From assembly GCA_965226435.1 (NCBI GenBank), contig CBDDCY010000007.1, forward strand, positions 248,001 to 312,000: 64,000 bases of DNA, in the 5' to 3' direction. Made by a program: the position numbers and the translations under genes. This stretch comes from UBA6623 sp965226435 (GTDB taxonomy: Bacteria; Acidobacteriota; Terriglobia; Bryobacterales; UBA6623). A model generated the notes under the pieces. That model did not search any database. It saw only the letters and a list, made by a program, of their open reading frames with translations, and was not told where the DNA came from. This document shows, one piece after another, positions 44,845 to 53,700 of this stretch (position 1 is its first letter; every line of letters begins with the position of its first letter).

Positions 44845-47064
44845 TTAAGGCTTTGCGCGTTCGTTGCCGAACTCAAGCGACCAGTTCTCAACGAGGTGGA
44901 TCGTTGGCGGGCGGCTTGCCTCTTCCTTGGCCGTGAGCGTATTCACCAAGACGAAGGAATTGCCGTCCGGGGCGACATCATAATTCGCGACCAGTTGGGA
45001 TCGCATGATGAGGCCGGCATCACGGAAGAGGGGTGTGGGCTCGCCGGGGACGAAATCGGGATTGGTGATCACCGGCACGGCGATGAGGCGATCCTGCTCT
45101 ACATAGAAGAGTTCTTGGCTGTCGCGGGACCAGCGCGGCGCGCAACCCCCTCCGCGGGAGACCTGACGGCTGCGCTTACCGTCGGGAAAAGCGCGCACAT
45201 ACACTTCGTAAGCGCCCGATTCGTCGGAACAGTAGGCAAGAAAACGACCATCGGGGGAAAGTTGGGCGCTCACTTCGTTGAATGGTGTCACCAAGAAGTC
45301 CCGCGCCTCGAAGCGGTCGCCCTCTCCGCCGCGCTCGGCAAACCAGATATCCCCGCGAGTCTCGATGCTGGTCACGGTGTAGACGAGACAAGAGCCATCC
45401 GGACACCAATCGTTAGGACGCTCGGTCAACTCACTGGCGACCAGGGCGCTCGGCTTGCCGTCGCGGTCGAGGCGGCGATAGTAGATCTCGGCGTTGCCCT
45501 GCCGCGTCGTGCGCCACGAAATCTCGTTTCCCGACGGGAGCCAGACCGGATCGGCGTCAACGGCCGGGTCAAAGCTCACCCGCGTCTTGATGTCACGGCC
45601 GACTTCGTGGATCCAAATGTCGTGATTGCCTTGTTCCAATCCGCGCGCGGCGACGCGACGCCCGTCGGGCGAGAGCCGCGGGGCGTGGATCCACTCTTGA
45701 GGCCGGCCGATCGCCGACAGTAAGCTGCCCTCGCGGTCACGCCAGACCAGTTGTCGCGGCCCTGCGGGCGCGGCGTCGATGTACACCAATGTGCCGTCGC
45801 TCGACACCGAGGCTCGGGACCCGTTGGCGGCGATCGGGAACGGTTCCCCGAACGAATCGAGGCTCCCTCCCCCAAAGGGCATCGCCCAAATGCCGCTTCC
45901 CGCGCCAACGCCTTCGAAAATAATGTGGCCGCTGGACGAATAGACCGGCCTTCGCCCCGGGCCCAATTGCACTTGTTCGCCGCTGTCGAGGTCGCGCGCG
46001 AACAATTGGCTGTCACTGGGGCCGCCGACGCCGAATATGACCCTGCGCGATCCCTCCGGCGAAGGGAGAAAGATGGGGCGGGAGTTGCCTCCGCCGGCGT
46101 CTGTGACGATTTGATCGATCAGCGGTCGCGGGTCGCCACCTTCGGCGGGTACTTCGTACAGGACGGGGGGCAGGCCCGTGCTGAATACGATCGTTGATTC
46201 GTCTGGGCTCCAAGTGCCGCCAACAAAGAGCGAATTCGACAACCGGGCGATGGTCGCGGCCGCGCCCCCATGCACGGAAACGCGTTTCAAATCGGTGCGG
46301 TTGCCGAAAACGAGGTACTGACTGTCAGGCGACCAGAACATTCCGGTGGCGCCTTCGGTCTGCTCCAGAGCGCGAGGCAGCTCTTTGTCGAGGTCGCGGA
46401 TCCAAATGCGCGAAACGGTTGCGCCGCTGAGGAAAGCGATGTGGCGCCCGTTGGGCGAGATAACCGGCACGCGGAAAGGAAGTCGGCCGGCTGGCTGAGG
46501 CAGGTTCCTCGGCGTGATGTCGAATTTCCTAAGGTCCGCGGAAATGACGGGTCCCGAGTCGCGCGTCCAAGCCCCCAAGAGCGCCGCCGCCAGCCCCGCG
46601 GCCGCGATGAGCAGGATGTTTCGTTGTCGGCGAAGCTGTCGTTGCGCCTCAAGGTCGGCCGCGCCCAGTCCGGCGTCCTCTTGCGCCGAGCTGACGGCGG
46701 ACACAGCCCGGGACCCATTCGTGGCAAGACGCGCCGCGCCGTTAGTTTCCGGTCTCCCGACGGGCGCGATGAAGCGGTAGCCGCGCTTCGGAAGAGTCTC
46801 GATATAGCGTGGGTGAGTCGCCGAGTCGTTCAAGATCCGCCGAAGCTTCTTGACGGCTGTCGTCAGAGCATGATCGAAATCGACGAAGGTATCGTCGGGC
46901 CAGAGCCGCTCTCGTAGCTGGTCGCGGGTGACAACCTCGCCGGGACGATCCAACAAAGCAACCAGCACACGAAACGGTTGCTCTTGGAGGTGTACCCGCA
47001 CCGAACCCTTGAAAAGCTCTCCGCTTTCCCGGTCGATGGTGAAAGGACCAAACTTCTCCGACAC
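44845..47064 (-). CDS. Winged-helix / TM / TolB-like propeller protein without kinase domain
   Basis: About 739 residues from the GTG at 47064, which follows GAGGGAG closely; the frame is open to 47181. Winged helix at about 5-105 (GPFTIDRESGELFKGSVRVHLQEQPFRVLVALL, LPKRGYRFIAPVG). One membrane span at about 155-175 (ILLIAAAGLAAALLGAW). Then an extracytoplasmic propeller of TolB-like blades (ISPNGRHIAFLS, WSPDSQYLVFG, LSPDGRFLAYCS). It is like the two regulators at 10558 and 14981 but lacks the kinase, so it is a CadC-like one-component membrane transcription factor. It is divergent from a sigma factor gene, with a perfect palindrome just upstream. Confidence 0.88.
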   Translation of the reverse strand: MSEKFGPFTIDRESGELFKGSVRVHLQEQPFRVLVALLDRPGEVVTRDQLRERLWPDDTFVDFDHALTTAVKKLRRILNDSATHPRYIETLPKRGYRFIAPVGRPETNGAARLATNGSRAVSAVSSAQEDAGLGAADLEAQRQLRRQRNILLIAAAGLAAALLGAWTRDSGPVISADLRKFDITPRNLPQPAGRLPFRVPVISPNGRHIAFLSGATVSRIWIRDLDKELPRALEQTEGATGMFWSPDSQYLVFGNRTDLKRVSVHGGAAATIARLSNSLFVGGTWSPDESTIVFSTGLPPVLYEVPAEGGDPRPLIDQIVTDAGGGNSRPIFLPSPEGSRRVIFGVGGPSDSQLFARDLDSGEQVQLGPGRRPVYSSSGHIIFEGVGAGSGIWAMPFGGGSLDSFGEPFPIAANGSRASVSSDGTLVYIDAAPAGPRQLVWRDREGSLLSAIGRPQEWIHAPRLSPDGRRVAARGLEQGNHDIWIHEVGRDIKTRVSFDPAVDADPVWLPSGNEISWRTTRQGNAEIYYRRLDRDGKPSALVASELTERPNDWCPDGSCLVYTVTSIETRGDIWFAERGGEGDRFEARDFLVTPFNEVSAQLSPDGRFLAYCSDESGAYEVYVRAFPDGKRSRQVSRGGGCAPRWSRDSQELFYVEQDRLIAVPVITNPDFVPGEPTPLFRDAGLIMRSQLVANYDVAPDGNSFVLVNTLTAKEEASRPPTIHLVENWSLEFGNERAKP

Positions 47065-47072
47065 GGCTCCCT

Positions 47073-47092
47073 CAGTGTAAGACTTTACACTG
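47073..47092. promoter_or_regulatory. Perfect 20-bp palindrome between divergent regulator and sigma genes
   Basis: CAGTGTAA-GACT-TTACACTG: two 8-bp arms with a four-base spacer, nine bases before the winged-helix gene start. It is well placed to be an autoregulatory operator for that winged helix, or a hairpin in the leader that masks its ribosome site. Confidence 0.6.
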
Positions 47093-47257
47093 CTCTCCGC
47101 AAGGGCCCTTTCCGGGGCCACATCACGGATCAAGTATAGCTGAATCAGTCCTTTAATGGGCCACATCCTTTCTGCTTGCAATTCACCCCGGGACTCTTGG
47201 CGTGAGGCGGCCGTGTTGATAAAGTCGCAATATCAGCGAGAGGGGATTCAAGGGGAG

Positions 47258-47902
47258 ATGGAAGTCGAAACCGCTCTAGTCAATCAAGCCCAGTCGGGGT
47301 CCGCCGAAGCGTTCAATGAAATCGTGCGTCGTAAGCGGCGCCGCGTTCTAGGCACGGTGTACCATCTGCTCGGCGACCCGGCGGATGTGGAAGACGTAGG
47401 CCAAGACGTTTTCGTTCGGATGTTTCGCTCTTTAGCTCAACTTCGCTCGCCGGAAGTCTTTGAGTCGTGGCTCTACCGCCTGACGGTCAACACGGTTTAT
47501 GACCACCTGAGAAAACGCCGGCGGCGGATCGAGACGCCGCTCAGCGCGTTGCATGAAGAGCAAGTCCATCATCTGGATGCGACCGAGAGCAGCCGTTTAT
47601 TTGACCGTGAAGAACAATCGAAAGAAAACCGGGAGTTATTGGGCCGCCTGCTTGACGACATTCCGGCCGGTGACCGTTGTCTGCTTTTGCTCAAGGAAGT
47701 GGAAGGCCTTTCGTTGAGCGAATTGGAGCAGTTGTACGGAGTGCGGGCGAACGCGCTGAAGGTCAGGCTGTTCCGGGCAAGAAAGAGGGCTCTACAGGCT
47801 TTTGAGCGCGTCGAGCTGAATGCGGGCTCTCGACGGAGCCCGGGCCGATCGGCGGACGCATTGCCGACTGAGACGCCGCAACCGGCTCTCGCCGTGAGCT
47901 GA
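47258..47902 (+). CDS. Sigma-70 family (ECF-type) RNA polymerase sigma factor
   Basis: 214 residues from the ATG at 47258 (AAGGGGAG just before it); a GTG at 47213 is an alternative. Region 2 is clear: FNEIVRRKRRRVLGTVYHLLGDPADVEDVGQDVFVRMFRSL and SWLYRLTVNTVYDHLRKR. Region 4 is LLLLKEVEGLSLSELEQLYGVRANALKVRLFRARKRAL. A Pro/Ser-rich tail of about 30 residues follows. No anti-sigma factor gene is adjacent; the partner may be the divergent membrane winged-helix/propeller protein (inference from position only). Confidence 0.9.
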   Translation: MEVETALVNQAQSGSAEAFNEIVRRKRRRVLGTVYHLLGDPADVEDVGQDVFVRMFRSLAQLRSPEVFESWLYRLTVNTVYDHLRKRRRRIETPLSALHEEQVHHLDATESSRLFDREEQSKENRELLGRLLDDIPAGDRCLLLLKEVEGLSLSELEQLYGVRANALKVRLFRARKRALQAFERVELNAGSRRSPGRSADALPTETPQPALAVS

Positions 47903-47959
47903 CCTGAAACTTCAATTGGGGCGGGTTGAGGCGCGGTTGGATGTCAATGGAGAAGATTG

Positions 47960-48024
47960 AGAGACAAGCTGAGAGCTTGTCTCGACCGTGGGCTGGGACC
48001 GGCAAGAGTGCCGGTCGCTACCGG
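47960..48024 (+). repeat. Family B two-hairpin repeat, copy 4
   Basis: GAGACAAGCT-GAG-AGCTTGTCTC (10-bp perfect stem) and GACCGGCA-AGAG-TGCCGGTC, same spacing and orientation as the copy at 18359. It lies just downstream of the sigma factor gene. The following 270 bases to 48296 hold no recognised gene. Confidence 0.82.
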
Positions 48025-48296
48025 GGCCGCAGCTGTTCGAAGTTCCATTGTCCTGCCAAGTTTCTTGCCTGAATGAGCCGGGCGGCCGGTGGCTCCACTC
48101 GCGCGCATTCTCAGGGGCGGAGGACCGAAACACCCACCCTTCAATTTCTTGCGCACGTTCCTGTTCGCCGAGATTGCATCGCGCGGTTGTTCCCACGCCC
48201 CGTCCGGGGCTACCTATCCCACGCCTCCTTGCGGGGGCTGACACGGTGAAACATCGCGGCGACTCGGTCGCGGGCGCTATGGGAAGATAGTCCGTA

Positions 48297-49358
48297 ATGT
48301 CTCACATGCTTCGAGAGATCGAGCAGCAGCCCGAGGTGCTTCAGAAAACTTTTGACCGGGCGGTCGGACCGATCGAAAAGTTCAAGAAGAAAATGCAGAA
48401 GAAGCCGCCGCGGCTGATCGTGCTGGTCGCGCGCGGTACGTCCGACAACGCGGCTCTGTTTGGGCGGTACCTGCTCGAGATGACCACGGGTATTCCGGTT
48501 TCGCTCGCCGCGCCGTCGGTGATGACCGTTTACAAAGCCCCCCTCAACTTGCAGGGGGCTCTCGTGATCGGCATTTCGCAGTCCGGCGAATCGACGGACA
48601 CCAATCTGTTTTTGGAAGCGACTCGCAAACAAGGGGCTCTGACCATCGGCGTGACGAATCGAGCCCGAAGCTCGATCACACGGATCGTCGAGGAAGTATT
48701 CCTGGTGCGCGCCGGGCGTGAACGAAGCGTGGCGGCGACGAAAACCTACACCGGGCAGATGCTGATGCTCTATCTGCTGGCGTATGCGCTGGGGGCCCCG
48801 ATTGCGCCCGGCGCGGTGGGGCGGCTGCCGGGCGTCGTGGCAAAAGTGCTTCGGCGCAAGGATTCGATCGGAGTGCTATCGGAGCGCTATCGCTACATGA
48901 GCAATGCGGTTGTCGTCGGGCGCGGACTCAACTACGCCAACGCCTTCGAGTTTTCCCTGAAGTTGATGGAGACCTGTTACGTCGTCGCCGAGCGCTTTTC
49001 CGGGGCCGACTTCATGCACGGACCGATCGCCATGGTCGAGCGCGCATTTCCTGTCTTTGTATTCGCGCCGCCGGGCCCGACTTTCCCAAGCATCGTCGAG
49101 CTGTGTGAAAAGTTGCGCGCCCTGCAAGCCGAAACTGTCGTCATCAGCGCTGACGGCTCGGGGGGGGCGGCGTCGCTCGCCACTCGCTGTATTGCGATTG
49201 GCCCGAAGATTCCGGCGCTTCCCGGCATGCCGGACGATTTGTTTACGCCGATCCCCTACGTGATTCCGGCACAGTTGTTCGCGGCGTTTCTGGCGGAACA
49301 GAAGGGACTCGACCCGGATCGGCCGCGGACGCTGAGCAAGGTGACGAAGACGATCTAG
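48297..49358 (+). CDS. SIS-domain sugar isomerase/deaminase (GlmS isomerase-half-like)
   Basis: 353 residues with two SIS domains and no glutamine amidotransferase domain. Motifs: LVARGTSDNAALFGRYLLE, GISQSGESTDTNLFLEA and, in the second half, GRGLNYANAFEFSLKLMETCYVVAERFSGADFMHGPIAMVE, which corresponds to the GlmS fructose-6-phosphate site. This architecture is that of AgaS/FrlB/NagB-II-type deaminases acting on amino-sugar phosphates. Start ATG 48297 (a second ATG at 48306); a ribosome site is not obvious. No sugar operon surrounds it. Confidence 0.88.
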   Translation: MSHMLREIEQQPEVLQKTFDRAVGPIEKFKKKMQKKPPRLIVLVARGTSDNAALFGRYLLEMTTGIPVSLAAPSVMTVYKAPLNLQGALVIGISQSGESTDTNLFLEATRKQGALTIGVTNRARSSITRIVEEVFLVRAGRERSVAATKTYTGQMLMLYLLAYALGAPIAPGAVGRLPGVVAKVLRRKDSIGVLSERYRYMSNAVVVGRGLNYANAFEFSLKLMETCYVVAERFSGADFMHGPIAMVERAFPVFVFAPPGPTFPSIVELCEKLRALQAETVVISADGSGGAASLATRCIAIGPKIPALPGMPDDLFTPIPYVIPAQLFAAFLAEQKGLDPDRPRTLSKVTKTI

Positions 49359-49419
49359 TTCGGCAGCGGTGTACCGCATCTCGCGCGGTGTCTCTTCCAG
49401 GAATTGCCCTCGAAAGGGT

Positions 49420-49580
49420 TGTGCATTGCCTGGATGCCCGGAAAGCTTGTGAACACCTTGAGCCGCGAAGCGGTGGAAGGAATATAGCCCAGGGTGGAGC
49501 CGGAACGGCGGAACCCTGGGTGGAATCCCCACCCGGCGAGCCCTGAAAGGGCGGCGCGAACTACCGATCGAACCACCCCC
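49420..49580 (-). repeat. Family A palindromic repeat, inverted copy
   Basis: Runs CCCTCGAAAGGGTTGTGCAT, GCCCGGAAAGCTTGTGAACACC, TTGAGCCGCGAAGCGG, ATAGCCCAGGGTGGAGCC...GGAACCCTGGGTGG and GAGCCCTGAAAGGGCGGCGC. It is the inverted equivalent of the copies at 36301 and 43676. Confidence 0.75.
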
Positions 49581-49685
49581 GAACGCCCACCCGGGTGACG
49601 CTCCGCCCTCCCTTTGATGGCGACAGTGTCGCCACCGTTCCATGGAAACGACCTCCCATCCTAGGGCGCGCCGGGTCAAACTCGC

Positions 49686-49691
49686 TATACT
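49686..49691 (+). promoter_or_regulatory. Candidate -10 box for the cytochrome c gene
   Basis: TATACT, 46 bases before the TTG start at 49738 and downstream of the first ATG of the frame (49642), which argues for the later start. No strong -35. Confidence 0.4.
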
Positions 49692-49737
49692 GGTGCGGTT
49701 CGCGCCGGACAGCCGTTCGCGGGCCCTAAGGTGCAAA

Positions 49738-50304
49738 TTGCGGATACGTGGAATCATCGGTCTCACAGGCGCGTTCATTTTCGGCGCATCGCTGAATGCG
49801 CAGTCTCCAAAGCTCGGTGTCGGGCGCGCCGCTACCGACGCGGAGATTCGTGCCTGGGATATTTCCATCCCCCCGGACGGAACCGGTCTCCCCGCCGGAA
49901 AGGGAACGGCGGTCGAGGGCAAGGAAGTCTATAAGCTGCGCTGCGCCGAATGCCACGGTGATGACGCGGAGGGAGGCGACGCGGGAGCTCTCGTGGGCGG
50001 ACGCGATACGTTGCGTTCCCCGAAACCCCTCAAGACCGTCGGCAGCTACTGGCCGTATGCCACGACGCTGTGGGACTACGTCAACCGCGCCATGCCGTTC
50101 GATCGCCCCGGCATGCTGACGAACGATCAAGTGTACGCCGTTGTCGCACACGTTCTCTTTCTGAACGACATCATCGAGGAAAAAACCGAGATGAACGCCG
50201 AGAGCCTGCCGCAAGTCAAAATGCCCAACCGCGACGCCTTCGTGCCGGCCTCGGAAGTCGATGCCGAGGTCGAGCCCTCGCGGCCGGGCGGCTCGCAGGA
50301 GTAG
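49738..50304 (+). CDS. Periplasmic mono-haem cytochrome c
   Basis: 188 residues if started at the TTG at 49738 (AAGGTG upstream), which gives a clean signal peptide (RIRGIIGLTGAFIFGASLNA). The frame is open to an ATG at 49642, but that start lies before the promoter-like box and buries the signal. The haem site is KLRCAECHGDDAEGG (CxxCH). The distal Met is probably the one in NRAMPFDRPGMLTNDQVYAVVAHVLFLND, a pattern seen in SoxD/SorB-like cytochromes. The C terminus is acidic and lacks another haem site. A possible acceptor for the quinol-cytochrome c reductase or for dehydrogenases; no partner gene is next to it. Confidence 0.87.
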   Translation: MRIRGIIGLTGAFIFGASLNAQSPKLGVGRAATDAEIRAWDISIPPDGTGLPAGKGTAVEGKEVYKLRCAECHGDDAEGGDAGALVGGRDTLRSPKPLKTVGSYWPYATTLWDYVNRAMPFDRPGMLTNDQVYAVVAHVLFLNDIIEEKTEMNAESLPQVKMPNRDAFVPASEVDAEVEPSRPGGSQE

Positions 50305-50673
50305 CCCACCGGCCGGGTACTCTAACACCAAAGCTGTTCTTAGCGTCTCGGGCAGAGACGGCTCGCGATCGTGATCTACGTTCGCCTCTTAACTCATTGA
50401 TATCACTTCGCATAGCATTGGATTGAGTTTTGTTTCGTGAAGCGCTCGCGCCGGGTCGTGGGAAGACCCGGTACCTGAACCCGTGAATTCTTGAGAGCCT
50501 GATAGAATAGGAACAAAAGGCGAAGATGCCGACTCGGACGCACAATCCATTCGGTGGGCGTCTGGCATGTCATGAGCAACCCGGCAAACGTGCAAGATCC
50601 CGGACGACATGGGACTTCCCAGTCCAATCGACGAGCGAGTTTGCAAACACCGCCAGGAGCCAATCGACACAGC
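50305..50673. other. Non-coding, less GC-rich stretch at the start of an eroded region
   Basis: About 370 bases. It contains the hairpin CCGGGTCGTGGGAAGACCCGG at about 50450 and A/T-rich words (TAGAATAGGAACAAAAGG). No repeat family or gene recognised. Confidence 0.4.
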
Positions 50674-51745
50674 ATGAAAGATGAACAGCCCCCCCTCGTC
50701 TGGCCTAGCTATTGGAGTTGCCCTCGGACAACGCGAATCTTGTTTATCTTGACCTAAACCACTGGAGATATACCTGGCGCAGGCATCAGTCGGTCAGTCA
50801 AAAGGTGCTGCATTCGCGAAAGCACTCGAGGCGTCGCGTGCCGCGCGAGCGGCGGGGACCGCGATTTTCGTCCTGTCCGGTACCCACTACATGGAGATGC
50901 TCAGAATAAAGGACCCGGCGCAACGTCGAGCGATTGCCGAAGTCATGGAGGAATTAACGGGGTTCACGGCTCTCCTTAGTCGCGTGGTCGTGATGGAGTT
51001 TGAACTCTCGGCGATGCTAGACCGATTCGCGCGCAAGCCGAATCCGATGCCGATGATCCCTCTCATCGGACGAGGTGTCGGGCACGCCTTCGGCCGACGG
51101 ACCGGATGGAAGATCATGGGACGTTCCGGCGATGAGACCGACCGAGTCCGAGAGCGCCTCGGGGCAAAGGTGTTTGATGATCGCATGGATCAGGCAAATC
51201 TGCTGTTCGAGCGCCGAGTCCTTCGAGGTCCGACGGACGACGAGGTCGGGACCCTAGGCGAAGCGGGCTGGAATCCCGAGGCAATCCAGCACATCGCAGA
51301 GAGGCGGGCTGCTGAAGAACGTGCTCAGACCCTGCGACTCGACGGCGGGGGCCCATGGCGGCATGGTCGGCTGCGCGATGTAATCTCAGCACGCGAACTT
51401 ATTATTGAATTCCAGGACATGCTCCCGCGCGCTCTAGCGCAGCGGGGCCTCACGCATTCTGATGTACTTGTGGATCGCCGATCGGCTCGCACGTTCGTTC
51501 GGGCCATGCCGAGCACCGACGTCTCAATCGCATTGAAGACAGCTTGGCACCGAAACCGGGACAAGCCCTGGGCCGTCAACGATGTCCATGACATCGACGC
51601 CATGTCGCTGGCCGTACCCTACTGCGATGTCGTGGTGACCGAGAAGGCATGTCATCATGCGCTGAAAGCGGCATCCCTCCACAAACGAATGCACACGGTG
51701 CTCCTACGGAACCTTGGGGACCTTCCGAACTCTCTTGACCAATAG
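50674..51745 (+). pseudogene. PIN-like nuclease-domain protein gene with two frameshifts
   Basis: Three frames join into one sensible protein: MKDEQPPLVWPSYW, then (one base missing after TGG at 50715) ELPSDNANLVYLDLNHW, then (one base missing after TGG at 50765) IYLAQASVGQSKGAAFAKALEASRAARAAGTAIFVLSGTHYMEM and on to 51745. About 357 residues in the restored form. The N-terminal VYLDLNHW and the C-terminal NDVHDIDAMSLAVPYCDVVVTEK are the two acidic clusters expected of a PIN-like metal nuclease. The last 285 codons are intact. Both lost bases follow TGG and precede AG, so an assembly error in short G runs is possible. Confidence 0.7.
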
Positions 51746-51821
51746 GAGCCTCAACGTGCGCCGTCAGGGTAGCTGGTTCGCGTCGACTGAAATCTTCGAC
51801 AATCCATGCAGCAGATCTAGG

Positions 51822-52701
51822 ATGTCAAGGGATGAGGCAGAGGCGTTAGCTCGTCCTTGATCCCGCTAACCAAAAAGATATCTTTCCAGCGTTCAGCGTC
51901 CGCTACCCCAGCTATTTCATCCTGATGCACCGTTACGAGGACACCATGCAAGAGTTCATACAGGCGCAGAAAAGCAATCTTGATCGAGGTTGCCAAAGCA
52001 CCATTTTTCTGGCAATCGTCGGAACGCTCGACCGAACATATAGGACGATTATCGACTGGAGCAATTCGGGCACATCTCCATTCTTCGGGCAGCTTCTTCT
52101 GATCTGTCACAAGTCGATGCTGACAGGAGGATCCCTCATCGCTCAGAGGCAGCCGGATGACTCAGTGGGAATCACGCGAAGAGCTATAGAGGCTGCGAGG
52201 GTTGCCTTGGCTGTCAAGCTGAATCACGAGAACGCAGAGCAGTGGGTATCGTTTCAGAAGCGCCACGACCGCTGGATTAAACGGCAACAGAACGAAAAAC
52301 CTCGGCCCTTCCGCGTGAAGTTCAAAGACTTGAATACCGATCCGGTTGTTGAGAAACTGGACAGGTTTCTCGGAATTCTTTCGGACGCCTACGTCCATTT
52401 TACGCCAGAGTACTACGACAGCCTCGATTGGGATGAACGCCGAAAACCGGATGGTGGGGCCGAGATCTTCCTAAACTACTTCCACCGCGACGACCGAGAG
52501 ATCGATCGTCACTGAATCATGCTCGGCGCCGTGCACGGTGTGATTCTGGAGGCGTTCGACAAGTGCTTCGACGGCGCCATCGGCAAAGATCGCGAGGCGT
52601 CCGATGCCGTGACCGAGTTCTTCAAGACTGGGCAGCGAGCCAACTCTTGGTTCCAAGAGAAGTACGGTGTCGAACCCGAATCGGGAGAGAGATCGGAATG
52701 A
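51822..52701 (+). pseudogene. Unrecognised accessory gene with a frameshift and an internal TGA
   Basis: It seems to start MSRDEAEALAR at the ATG at 51822, then needs a one-base change near 51855 to enter LDPANQKDIFPAFSVRYPSYFILMHRYEDTMQEF. It runs to a TGA at 52513-52515 (after DREIDRH) and continues in the same frame as GAVHGVILEAFDKCFDGAIGKDREASDAVTEFF to 52701. About 290 residues when joined. Mostly helical and charged, no signal peptide. I do not recognise the family; the helical segment LLLICHKSMLTGGSLIAQRQPDDSVGITRRAIEAARVAL resembles HEPN-like or DUF-type toxin-related proteins only vaguely. The part 51925-52515 could be made as a separate protein. It follows the PIN-like gene by 76 bases. 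Confidence 0.6.
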
Positions 52702-52866
52702 GTCTTCGGACGGACGCCGACCCGGCAGACCCAGGATACAGGCTGCCGATACGGTAGGTCAGGTGGTGGCTCGGGGCACCAGCAGATCAGTGCGCAGACC
52801 GGAGGACAGAGGAGAGCTAGATAGGCGGCACCTACCCAAATAGGCCGGGACGACCGGCCGGTCGGC

Positions 52867-53700
52867 CTAACCCATTCCCGTTTTGTCCATCATGAAGTCG
52901 ATCGCCTCTTGGGGCACCGTGTATTCCGAGAGAGCGTCGTTGCCGATATAGCCGACATCTTTCACGCCCGCTTCGCTGGTGTAATAGGCGTCGATCGACA
53001 TCTTGCGGACCCAGTCGAAAAAGCTGACGGCGGCGGCGAAATCCGAGCGCTTCTCGATGCCGTAATCGCGAAAATCGGCATACTCCGATTCACCCCAGGC
53101 ATGGTCGGCCTCGGCGGCGGCTCGTTCCGCCTCGACCAGCCGATCGAGCAATGCGGTTTGTTGCGATTCCGAGGCCTCGACGAACGTGGTCTCGTGATCT
53201 TGGCGCATGCGGGCGTCCATCCAACTCAGACCACCCGTGTAGATCTTGGCCAGTACGTCATTTTTGCCGCACAGTAAATCGATAAACTCCGCCGCCCCGG
53301 CGTCGGCCGCGCTGGGCCCCTTCTCATCGGCGGGGACGATCAATTCCGCCAACCTCTTGACGGTCTTGAACTCATGCTCGGTGAACAGCCCGGGCGTGTA
53401 AGTGCCGTCGGCCGCCTTGCCGCGCTTGACTTCCTCGTGCACGTGCTGCGCCGAGGCGGGGTCGAGCCGCCCGATGCCCGCAACGGTGAGCCCGAGCGCG
53501 ATACCGCGCAAAATCTCGCGGCGGGAAACCCGTTCGCGTCCCTTCGGGTCGTCGATGTGAATCAGTTCAGGGGGGCCACCGACCGCGCCGGCTCGATCAG
53601 GCGGGAAACTCGGAGAGGGGTCCGCGGAAGACCGCGCCGCGAGGCGGCGCGGCTCGGGTGGTTGAGAATCGGATCCAATTTTAAGTTTCAGTTCAGACAT
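52867..53700 (-). CDS. Gluconate 2-dehydrogenase subunit 3-like protein
   Basis: 277 residues. After a Pro/Ser-rich N-terminal part comes RVSRREILRGIALGLTVAGIGRL, a Tat-like twin-Arg signal. The domain itself contains LFTEHEFKTVKRLAELIVPADEKGPSAADAGAAEFIDLLCG and ends DFAAAVSFFDWVRKMSIDAYYTSEAGVKDVGYIGN, both typical of the small subunit that accompanies GMC-type membrane dehydrogenases. The GMC gene overlaps its start by eight bases. The small subunit usually carries the export signal for the pair, so the complex probably works in the periplasm. Confidence 0.88.
   Translation of the reverse strand: MSELKLKIGSDSQPPEPRRLAARSSADPSPSFPPDRAGAVGGPPELIHIDDPKGRERVSRREILRGIALGLTVAGIGRLDPASAQHVHEEVKRGKAADGTYTPGLFTEHEFKTVKRLAELIVPADEKGPSAADAGAAEFIDLLCGKNDVLAKIYTGGLSWMDARMRQDHETTFVEASESQQTALLDRLVEAERAAAEADHAWGESEYADFRDYGIEKRSDFAAAVSFFDWVRKMSIDAYYTSEAGVKDVGYIGNDALSEYTVPQEAIDFMMDKTGMG

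Noticed and set aside
51925..52515. Treating this as a complete normal gene
   Set aside because: Open frame and protein-like sequence continue on both sides of its ends, so it is better described as part of a damaged larger gene.
52702..52866. GC-rich hairpin GGCCGGGACGACCGGCCGGTCGGCC as a terminator
   Set aside because: No T tract on either strand, so only a stem can be claimed.
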